In this document: positions 43,076 through 48,524 of the stretch, piece after piece
Layout: the number at the start of each line of letters is the position of its first letter
How positions within the stretch are numbered: the first letter of the stretch is position 1
From: Akkermansiaceae bacterium UBA2381
GTDB taxonomy: Bacteria; Verrucomicrobiota; Verrucomicrobiia; Verrucomicrobiales; DEV007
NCBI GenBank assembly: GCA_002344215.1
Contig: DDSV01000052.1
Location: 1 to 64,000 of the forward strand
DNA: 64,000 nt
Direction: 5' to 3'
Position numbers and translations under genes: made by a program
Notes under the pieces: model-generated
Database searches by the model: none
What the model was told of the DNA's origin: nothing
The model's input: only the letters and a program-made list of their open reading frames with translations

Positions 43076-43696
43076 TCCGATTTCATTCAAGGCGCACTTT
43101 CCGTTCGGGACTGTGAATCGACGTCGGCGCTCCCCGGAAACCTTATTGGTATACACAATTTCAACCGTAATGTCGTCTTCGGAATTCCGAGGATAGGAAA
43201 GCTTCTGTTTCGCTCCTGCATCCCAGTAGGAAATTTCTCGTGAAACCTCCACACAATCTGGGACAACGAAACGGACATCTGCCACTGACGCGCCGTCGTT
43301 CAGAATATGAACATGGTGGTAATCAGTATTCGATCCGCCTCCGTTCGCCCGAAAGAAGGGCTCGGCTTTCTGGAACTCAATCGTCCGTTCGAAGTGCAAC
43401 GCCTGATTCATTGTTTCCAACTGTGCGGAAATAATCTTCGTCTGGTTCGATAATTCCTTCCGGCTTGTTTCCAGCTCCTCGCGCTGGAGCTTCAGTTCAT
43501 CCATTTGTAGGAAAATTGCATAAACAACCGAGAGGAGGGCCAATGCGGAGAAGAGCGCGTTGATGGATCCAAATAGATCCCCGAACTCACCAGCCGTCTT
43601 CGCACTCCCATAAGTTCCCTGAACGACGAATGGCGTAGAGATCCACGCGACAAGTAAGATCGCAAAAAGGGTGATGATTGTCTTCCGCCTTTTCAT
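43070..43696 (-). CDS. Cassette 7: membrane protein with coiled coil
   Basis: 208 aa from the ATG at 43696, only eight bases after the cut point of site D. Two N-terminal membrane helices (about 6-27 and 45-65: TIITLFAILLVAWISTPFVV and SINALFSALALLSVVYAIFL) are followed by a coiled coil (about 66-105, QMDELKLQREELETSRKELS) and a beta-rich C-terminal domain (about 115-208). The layout is typical of small membrane-tethered proteins of unknown role; related unknown proteins occur in cassettes and defence islands, but no motif supports a function. The stop TAA lies in the R'' box of site C. Confidence 0.7.
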   Translation of the reverse strand: MKRRKTIITLFAILLVAWISTPFVVQGTYGSAKTAGEFGDLFGSINALFSALALLSVVYAIFLQMDELKLQREELETSRKELSNQTKIISAQLETMNQALHFERTIEFQKAEPFFRANGGGSNTDYHHVHILNDGASVADVRFVVPDCVEVSREISYWDAGAKQKLSYPRNSEDDITVEIVYTNKVSGERRRRFTVPNGKCALNEIGC

Positions 43697-43698
43697 GA

Positions 43699-43826
43699 TG
43701 CTAACGTCGAGCGCTGGCAACCCGCTACCGGGAGCGCCAAGCCGCAACGGGGTTGAGGGTTTGAGTTACGGGGATCATTCCGACTCGGGGCGGGGTAGCG
43801 GGTTGTCCAGCCGCGTTTTGTTCGGG
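43699..43826 (-). other. attC-like site D
   Basis: 128 bases. R'' CCCGAAC (43820-43826) is the exact complement of the start of the 43836 cassette. The stem pairs CAACCCGCTACC with GGTAGCGGGTTG and GCTGG/CCAGC, with one unpaired A. R' GTTAGCA (43699-43705). Very similar to site G over most of its length. Confidence 0.85.
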
Positions 43827-43835
43827 CTTCGTCGG

Positions 43836-44234
43836 TCATTCGGAACCTCCGAAGTATAGCGCCCTCAATAAAATCTTGCCATCGCGAATGAACGGCCTTC
43901 TCCCTCCGACGAATCCAGATGAGCAAAGATTACCGGTCGCCGGGTCTCTAAAATCAAATGCGCATTCATCCCAAAGATCATCATTCTCGATTACTTCTTT
44001 TGCTTCAGCCGAACGCGGGTCGATCCGGTATTCGCGCCAGAACATCTCGACAAAGTCCCGATCAGAAAGGTCTGCCACCGCGTCTCCTTGGTAGAGCACT
44101 TCGGCGGCAAATGGCTCACCGAGTTCCTGCCCATATTTCCGGATTTCTGAGCGACGCTGAATCGCCGGCTTTACGAACATCCAGAGGATTCCGATACCGG
44201 CCGCAACTGAGAAAGCTATCCAATCCAGAGACAT
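43836..44234 (-). CDS. Cassette 6: single-span membrane protein
   Basis: 132 aa. One N-terminal membrane helix (about 5-24, WIAFSVAAGIGILWMFVKPA), then a soluble domain rich in acidic residues (DLSDRDFVEMFWREYRID, ENDDLWDECAFDF). The ATG at 44234 lies close to the cut point of site E. The C-terminal GRRPFIRDGKILLRALYFGG has a strand pattern. No family recognised. It is one of several membrane-anchored products of the array. Confidence 0.65.
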   Translation of the reverse strand: MSLDWIAFSVAAGIGILWMFVKPAIQRRSEIRKYGQELGEPFAAEVLYQGDAVADLSDRDFVEMFWREYRIDPRSAEAKEVIENDDLWDECAFDFRDPATGNLCSSGFVGGRRPFIRDGKILLRALYFGGSE

Positions 44235-44247
44235 ATTCTATTTCTCG

Positions 44248-44371
44248 CCCGAACGTCTTAGAGCACTCTGCCCTGACAAAGAGCGCAGGTTGAATGTGAA
44301 TAAGACTCGTAAATCAGAAAAGCCATTTCGACTCGATACTGTCAGGGCTTGAGTGGCTCGGCTTGTTCGGC
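44248..44371 (-). other. attC-like site E
   Basis: 124 bases. R'' GCCGAAC (44365-44371) exactly complements the start of the 44401 cassette (GTTCGGC). The stem pairs GCCCTGACA with TGTCAGGGC and CACTC with GAGTG. R' GTTCGGG (44248-44254). It shares TTCAACCTGCGCTC with other long sites. Confidence 0.8.
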
Positions 44372-44400
44372 ATATGGCTAGCTTGCGGTATTCATGAGAT

Positions 44401-44724
44401 TCATTTGAGCCTGTCTTCAGTAGTTTCTCTCATCGAGTTCTTGTAGTCGTCCAGCGAATCATATTCAATAATCATTGAGATTGTGGTCACGGGAAGATAG
44501 CAGATCCGGTCCTTGATCCAGCTCAAATCAATATGCCTACCTTTGAGGCACTCGATTCCATGAAATTCGGCGGTTTCAATGTCCGTCAAAACATAAGAAG
44601 ATCTTGAGGATGAATATATAGCGTAAACCTTCTGAGAAGGCTCGACTTTTGGTTTAGAGTCTTCCGATCGCAAAGAGATGGAGGACACGAAGAATAGAAT
44701 CGTGAGGATTTCTTGAGGTTTCAT
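44401..44724 (-). CDS. Cassette 5: exported or lipidated small protein
   Basis: 107 aa from the ATG at 44724 (MKPQEILTILFFVSSISLRS), a start close to the cut point of site F and giving a signal-like N-terminus to about residue 20. The mature part has a mixed hydrophilic pattern with CLKGRHIDLSWIKDRICYLP and an acidic DSLDDYKNS. The composition is more AT-rich than the flanking core genes, consistent with a transferred cassette. Function unknown. Confidence 0.6.
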   Translation of the reverse strand: MKPQEILTILFFVSSISLRSEDSKPKVEPSQKVYAIYSSSRSSYVLTDIETAEFHGIECLKGRHIDLSWIKDRICYLPVTTISMIIEYDSLDDYKNSMRETTEDRLK

Positions 44725-44739
44725 GGGTGTAGTTTTCTC

Positions 44740-44797
44740 GCCGAACGTAGAGCGCAGGGGAGGGCTGCAAGCCCTTCCCTGTCGCGATTTGTTAGCG
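44740..44797 (-). other. attC-like site F (short type)
   Basis: 58 bases. R'' CGCTAAC (44791-44797) supplies the TAA stop of the 44792 gene. Stem GCGACAGGGAAGGGC with GCCCTCCCCTGCGC, with unpaired bases on one side, and a TTGCA loop. R' GTTCGGC (44740-44746), identical to the complement of the next cassette's R''. Confidence 0.85.
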
Positions 44798-45145
44798 ATC
44801 TCGGTATTCGATGCTTGCACGGCTTGTTTGGGAGCTGCGTATCCTTTCCTTCATAGGCTTTCCAGACCTGCGATGAATCAAATACAAGGAAATCAGAGTA
44901 ACTATTAGCGCCAATAAAGAAAAGACACTGAACATGTTCACTACCAATTCTCGAAACTCGATACCATCGCGATAATCGATTGCGGCTCCGAGAGGATCAC
45001 CGAAGGCGCCTCGGACGAATGCTTCGAAATAGCCCGAGAAGCTATCGGTCTCTTTCCTAAATCGCCCGAGTTCCCAAACTGAGAATGCGCAGCCAGCAAT
45101 GGAAAAGAGAAAAATCAACGCCGATACGGTGGCCAGTCTTTTCAT
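44792..45145 (-). CDS. Cassette 4: putative lipoprotein or membrane protein
   Basis: 117 aa from the ATG at 45145. The N-terminus MKRLATVSALIFLFSIAGCA contains an IAGC lipobox-like motif, so it may be a lipoprotein. A second hydrophobic helix (about 80-100, MFSVFSLLALIVTLISLYL) ends in a positive RRSGKPMKER tail. The stop codon TAA is part of the R'' box of site F. Function unknown. Confidence 0.6.
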   Translation of the reverse strand: MKRLATVSALIFLFSIAGCAFSVWELGRFRKETDSFSGYFEAFVRGAFGDPLGAAIDYRDGIEFRELVVNMFSVFSLLALIVTLISLYLIHRRSGKPMKERIRSSQTSRASIEYRDR

Positions 45146-45159
45146 TGGATTAATTTCTT

Positions 45160-45287
45160 CGCGAACGTCGAAGCGCTGGCGACCCGCTACCGGGAGCGCC
45201 ACGTCGACACAGGGTTGAAGTTTGAAGTCAGAAAAGTCATTTCGACAAGGGTCGGGTAGCGGGTTGTCCAGCCGCGTTTTGTTCGCT
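45160..45287 (-). other. attC-like site G
   Basis: 128 bases, near-identical to site D. R'' AGCGAAC (45281-45287) is the exact complement of the start of the 45237 cassette (GTTCGCT). Stem GACAACCCGCTACC with GGTAGCGGGTCG and GCTGG/CCAGC. R' GTTCGCG (45160-45166). The 45237 frame reads through the first half of this site. Confidence 0.85.
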
Positions 45288-45671
45288 CTCATTAGCCTGC
45301 CCGGTTGCACGAATAGGCTGCGCGACCTTCAATGCCCGGACAGAAAGCACTAGGGCCACCACAGCGAGAATAGCGAGCAGTATTGGAACTCCGAGAACTT
45401 CGGTGAAGATAAATATGGGGCCAAGATCGTGATCGTCGATTATCCAGGACGCATTTAGAAGACGGGCGGTCAGTATCAAAGCTCCGAAAACTACCGCCGG
45501 GATGGCTGGGATTATCGGCACACGACCGTTTGAAAGTTTTGCAGCTGGTCTCGCTCTACAGGAATAAAATATTGCGAAGGAGAAAATGATCGAAGCCAAT
45601 GATAGAAGGAGACAAATCTCTGCCAGCGGCGAAATCGGGGGAACTAAGGACATTCCAATCATAGGCTTCAT
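45237..45671 (-). CDS. Cassette 3: multi-span membrane protein
   Basis: 144 aa. Three likely membrane helices: SPLAEICLLLSLASIIFSFA (about 14-33), IIPAIPAVVFGALILTARLL (about 53-72) and FTEVLGVPILLAILAVVALV (about 88-108). The frame does not stop before the attC: the last 17 codons (from about 45287) are encoded by site G itself, so the C-terminus NESEQNAAGQPATRPLSK is partly site sequence. Function unknown. Confidence 0.65.
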   Translation of the reverse strand: MKPMIGMSLVPPISPLAEICLLLSLASIIFSFAIFYSCRARPAAKLSNGRVPIIPAIPAVVFGALILTARLLNASWIIDDHDLGPIFIFTEVLGVPILLAILAVVALVLSVRALKVAQPIRATGQANESEQNAAGQPATRPLSK

Positions 45672-45677
45672 TTAAAG

Positions 45678-45800
45678 AGCGAACGTAGAGGCCGCTCGCC
45701 CGATACCGGGGGCGCGGACACGATGGCAGGGTATGAAATCGAGCCACGGAAGTCAAGCAACTCGGGACGGTATCGGGTTGAGCGCGCCGGCTTGATAGGC
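45678..45800 (-). other. attC-like site H
   Basis: 123 bases. R'' is degenerate (GCCTATC, 45794-45800). The stem pairs CCCGATACC with GGTATCGGG and CGCTC with GAGCG. R' GTTCGCT (45678-45684) is the exact complement of R'' of site G. Confidence 0.7.
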
Positions 45801-45816
45801 TCTTCGGTCGGTTGCT

Positions 45817-46203
45817 TCATCCTTCACGGACATCGAGCCCTGTTTCGATCAACGCTGCGTCTAAGGTCCTCTGCAAGCGTGGGTGTCGACGCAGAGCGCA
45901 AAGAATTTGCTCCCGCTCCTCGAGGCCGTAATCGGCGAAGTGTGGATCCCGCTCGATCGTAACACGGAGGTCTTCGTCACCAACCAATTTCCGGACATCC
46001 TCGATCCAGTTGTCCGATCGCTCCTGATATCCGCGGTTCTCCCGCGTCGAGAGAATCCTGTATCCGATATTTGCTGCAACGGCTGGAACGATCAGACACC
46101 AGAACACTGGCTCGTCCGGGTTCGGGCGACGGAGCAGAAAGATGATCGCAAGAATCCCGACCGACGCGAGAAGGAACATCATTCTTGCAAATCGGGTTTT
46201 CAT
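45817..46203 (-). CDS. Cassette 2: two-span membrane protein
   Basis: 128 aa with two N-terminal membrane helices (about 8-25, MMFLLASVGILAIIFLLR, and 33-48, VFWCLIVPAVAANIGY), then a charged region (ENRGYQERSDNWIEDVRKL) ending in a helical, Arg-rich tail. A short AGGA ribosome site lies just before the ATG at 46203. The bordering sites are more degenerate than elsewhere, which suggests an older insertion. Function unknown. Confidence 0.65.
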   Translation of the reverse strand: MKTRFARMMFLLASVGILAIIFLLRRPNPDEPVFWCLIVPAVAANIGYRILSTRENRGYQERSDNWIEDVRKLVGDEDLRVTIERDPHFADYGLEEREQILCALRRHPRLQRTLDAALIETGLDVREG

Positions 46204-46210
46204 TTTCCTG

Positions 46211-46334
46211 GCCTACGATGAGGCATGGCAGCCCGATCCGGGAGCGCGACCTCGATGGCAGAATAAAGTTTCGAATCAGGGAAGTCAATCAACTCGAAGC
46301 GGGATCGGGCTTGTCCATCGCCGGCTTGTTCGCT
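46211..46334 (-). other. attC-like site I
   Basis: 124 bases, near-identical to site A over most of its length. R'' AGCGAAC (46328-46334) exactly complements the start of the 46341 cassette. The stem pairs GCCCGATCC with GGATCGGGC. R' is eroded (reads CGTAGGC at 46211-46217). Confidence 0.75.
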
Positions 46335-46340
46335 GCCGCT

Positions 46341-46895
46341 TTACCGATGTCGCAACGAAATCGATATCGCGCCCGTGATTCGATCAAGCTTACAATCCCA
46401 TCGGACATCAGAAGAGTCGCGGATCACCAAACTAAGCTCATCCGCCGAATCCCTTCGATCAACTACAGTCAGTTCCCCGTGAGAACGAAATTGCCGCTTC
46501 AAGATCTCTTGAGTTTGCGAGATCTGACAGTTCTCATCATATCCCGGGAGCGAAATGTCTTGGCGATCCACATACTCCATCCACGAACGAACCCGGTCCA
46601 AAACATGAGTTGTAATACCTTCGGTAATACCACCAATAATCGAGAGAATCACTTCGTGTATTGCACCGCTCGCTCCGCACTCTGTAATCGTCCTCGTGTC
46701 TCTTATCGAGTATCCGTCGGTTCCGTAAACGGGCTCAAGAAGTAGTTCGATAACATCTTGAGGATTTGTTACGACGTCGCCGGGGACCGAAATTACGAAC
46801 ACACTTGTCAGATCTCCTCCGATATCATCAGTGGAGGTTATCATGATTCGCCGCTCGTCAGCGTAATCGATATAGTCTTGAGGTGGTTTTTTCAT
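46341..46895 (-). CDS. Cassette 1: protein of unknown function
   Basis: 184 aa from the ATG at 46895 (MKKPPQDYIDYADERRIM), only seven bases after the cut point of site J; longer readings would run through the hairpin. No signal or membrane helix. Segments such as DDIGGDLTSVFVISVPGDVV and GIHEVILSI-like IHEVILSIIGGITEGITTHV suggest an alpha/beta fold. No family recognised. It is the first cassette downstream of asnS and so the best placed for read-through expression. Confidence 0.6.
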   Translation of the reverse strand: MKKPPQDYIDYADERRIMITSTDDIGGDLTSVFVISVPGDVVTNPQDVIELLLEPVYGTDGYSIRDTRTITECGASGAIHEVILSIIGGITEGITTHVLDRVRSWMEYVDRQDISLPGYDENCQISQTQEILKRQFRSHGELTVVDRRDSADELSLVIRDSSDVRWDCKLDRITGAISISLRHR

Positions 46896-46896
46896 T

Positions 46897-46984
46897 AGCG
46901 AACGTTGTTTAGCCACAGGAATTTGTGTACGAATCCGATTCGTACACAAATTCCTGTGGACGAATCGGACGCTAACCGTTCGAA
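46897..46984 (-). other. attC-like site J with perfect 22-base hairpin
   Basis: About 88 bases. R' GTTCGCT (46897-46903) exactly complements R'' of site I. The stem has two perfect 22-base arms (46913-46934 and 46938-46959) with a CCG loop, unlike the mismatched stems of the other sites. The R'' box is probably TTCGAAC (46978-46984). Being next to asnS, it could be the 3' site of a lost cassette or a degenerate entry site. Confidence 0.55.
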
Positions 46985-47117
46985 TGAACAGTTTCAAGCA
47001 TGTTTCTAATGAACACCTTCGATTCTCCAAATTCCGCTCCCGAAGTCAAGCCCTGGGTCCGCCGCGAAACCTGTGCGAACTCCGACAGGCTCCCGGGAGA
47101 CAACGCTCCTTCCCAAT

Positions 47118-48485
47118 TCAGAAATCCGCCACTCCCGGGGTTCTCGGGAAGGGAATGACATCGCGGATGTTCGCGACACCGGTCACGAACATGAGCAGTC
47201 GCTCGAAGCCCAGCCCGAATCCGGCGTGCGGAACGGTCCCGTAGCGACGCAGATCGACATACCAGCCGTAACCGGATTCCTCCAGTCCGTGATCCTTGAG
47301 GTTGGCGAGGAGCACCTCAAGGCGCTCCTCCCGCTGACTGCCGCCCACGATCTCGCCAATTCCGGGAACGAGCAAATCCATCGCTGCAACGGTCTTTCCA
47401 TCCTCGTTTTTGCGCATATAGAAGGGTTTGATCTCCTTCGGGTAATTGTAAACCGTTGTCGGGCAGCGGAAATGTTTCTCGGTCAGGTAGCGCTCATGCT
47501 CGGACTGGAGATTGAGCCCGTACTCGACGGGATACTCAAAGCTTTCCCCGCTCGCCTTAAGCAACTCGACCGCCTCGGTGTAGGTGACGCGTTCAAAGGA
47601 ACGATCCCTCACGAATTCGAGGCGTTCGATGAGCCCCTTGTCGATGAACTGATTAAAAAAGCCGAGATCCTCAATGCAGGTTTCGAGCGCATCGGAGACG
47701 AGGTATTTGATCATGGCCTCGGCCAAATCCATGTCGGCCATGAGATCACAGAAGGCCATCTCGGGTTCGATCATCCAGAATTCCGAGGCATGACGCGAGG
47801 TGTGCGAGTTCTCCGCCCGGAAGGTCGGCCCGAAGGTGTAGATGTTAGAAAGAGCACAGGCGAAAGTCTCCCCCTCGAGCTGTCCGCTCACGGTGAGGTA
47901 GGTGGGTTTGGCAAAGAACTCCTCATCCCCGGTCTTCACCACTTCCCCGTCCATCGTCACGACACGGAACATCTCCCCGGCTCCCTCACAGTCGGACGCC
48001 GTGATGATGGGGGTGTGCACATAAACAAATCCCCTTTCCTGGAAAAAGCGATGGATCGCGTAGGCCATCCGGCTACGGACGCGAAAGACCGCGCCAAAGA
48101 GATTCGACCTCGGTCGCAGGTGGGCGATGGATCGCATGAACTCCATCGAATGACCCTTTTTCTGAAGCGGATAATCCTCCGGGGCACCTCCGAGCAATTC
48201 GACCTTTGACGCCTGGAGCTCCCACCGTTGTCCCTTGCCGAGTGACTCGACGATGTTTCCCTGGATCACCAGGGAAGCCCCCGTCCTCGCCGGGACCACC
48301 GCTTCATCATACCCGGCGATGGCCGCGTCCACCACCACCTGTAGATTGGACAGACAGCTCCCGTCATTGATCTCCAGAAAAGAGAAAGCCTTCGAATCAC
48401 GCTTCGTCCGGACCCATCCCATGACGGTGACTGCTCCGGGTGGAGTTTCGCTTCGCAGGATCTCGGCGACGGGTGTTCTTGGCAT
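47118..48485 (-). CDS. asnS: Asparaginyl-tRNA synthetase
   Basis: 455 aa from the ATG at 48485 (MPRTPVAEILRS). An N-terminal OB-fold anticodon-binding domain (about 15-110, VTVMGWVRTKRDSKAFSFLEINDGS) precedes the class II catalytic core with motif 1 (RFFQERGFVYVHTPIITASD), motif 2 (FRAENSHTSRHASEFWMIEPE) and motif 3 (GFGLGFERLLMFVTG). The C-terminal RDVIPFPRTPG is the standard AsnRS ending. It charges tRNA-Asn. It follows the kinase gene by 39 bases and lies directly upstream of the cassette array in the same orientation. No terminator was found between them. Confidence 0.96.
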   Translation of the reverse strand: MPRTPVAEILRSETPPGAVTVMGWVRTKRDSKAFSFLEINDGSCLSNLQVVVDAAIAGYDEAVVPARTGASLVIQGNIVESLGKGQRWELQASKVELLGGAPEDYPLQKKGHSMEFMRSIAHLRPRSNLFGAVFRVRSRMAYAIHRFFQERGFVYVHTPIITASDCEGAGEMFRVVTMDGEVVKTGDEEFFAKPTYLTVSGQLEGETFACALSNIYTFGPTFRAENSHTSRHASEFWMIEPEMAFCDLMADMDLAEAMIKYLVSDALETCIEDLGFFNQFIDKGLIERLEFVRDRSFERVTYTEAVELLKASGESFEYPVEYGLNLQSEHERYLTEKHFRCPTTVYNYPKEIKPFYMRKNEDGKTVAAMDLLVPGIGEIVGGSQREERLEVLLANLKDHGLEESGYGWYVDLRRYGTVPHAGFGLGFERLLMFVTGVANIRDVIPFPRTPGVADF

Positions 48486-48524
48486 GACGCAGTATCGAAA
48501 CCACCGGCCGAATTTCAACCGGAT

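Larger units (their letters stand above)
41816..46984 (-). mobile_element. Integrase-less integron cassette array (CALIN), nine cassettes
   Basis: Ten hairpin-forming attC-like sites separate nine small minus-strand genes. Each site has an RYYYAAC-type box (R''), an imperfect long stem and a GTTRRRY-type box (R'), with extra unpaired bases on one arm. Each gene starts within about 30 bases of a site's cut point. In six of nine units the R' formed by the unit's own first bases is exactly the reverse complement of its own R''. Cassette order from asnS: genes 46341, 45817, 45237, 44792, 44401, 43836, 43070, 42425, 41934. No integrase gene is in the window, so the source integron is elsewhere or lost. 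Confidence 0.85.

Noticed and set aside
41816..46984. Repeats read as REP elements or as transcription terminators
   Set aside because: The sites flank single genes in one direction only, carry conserved RYYYAAC/GTTRRRY boxes and match the ends of their own units; T-runs are missing.
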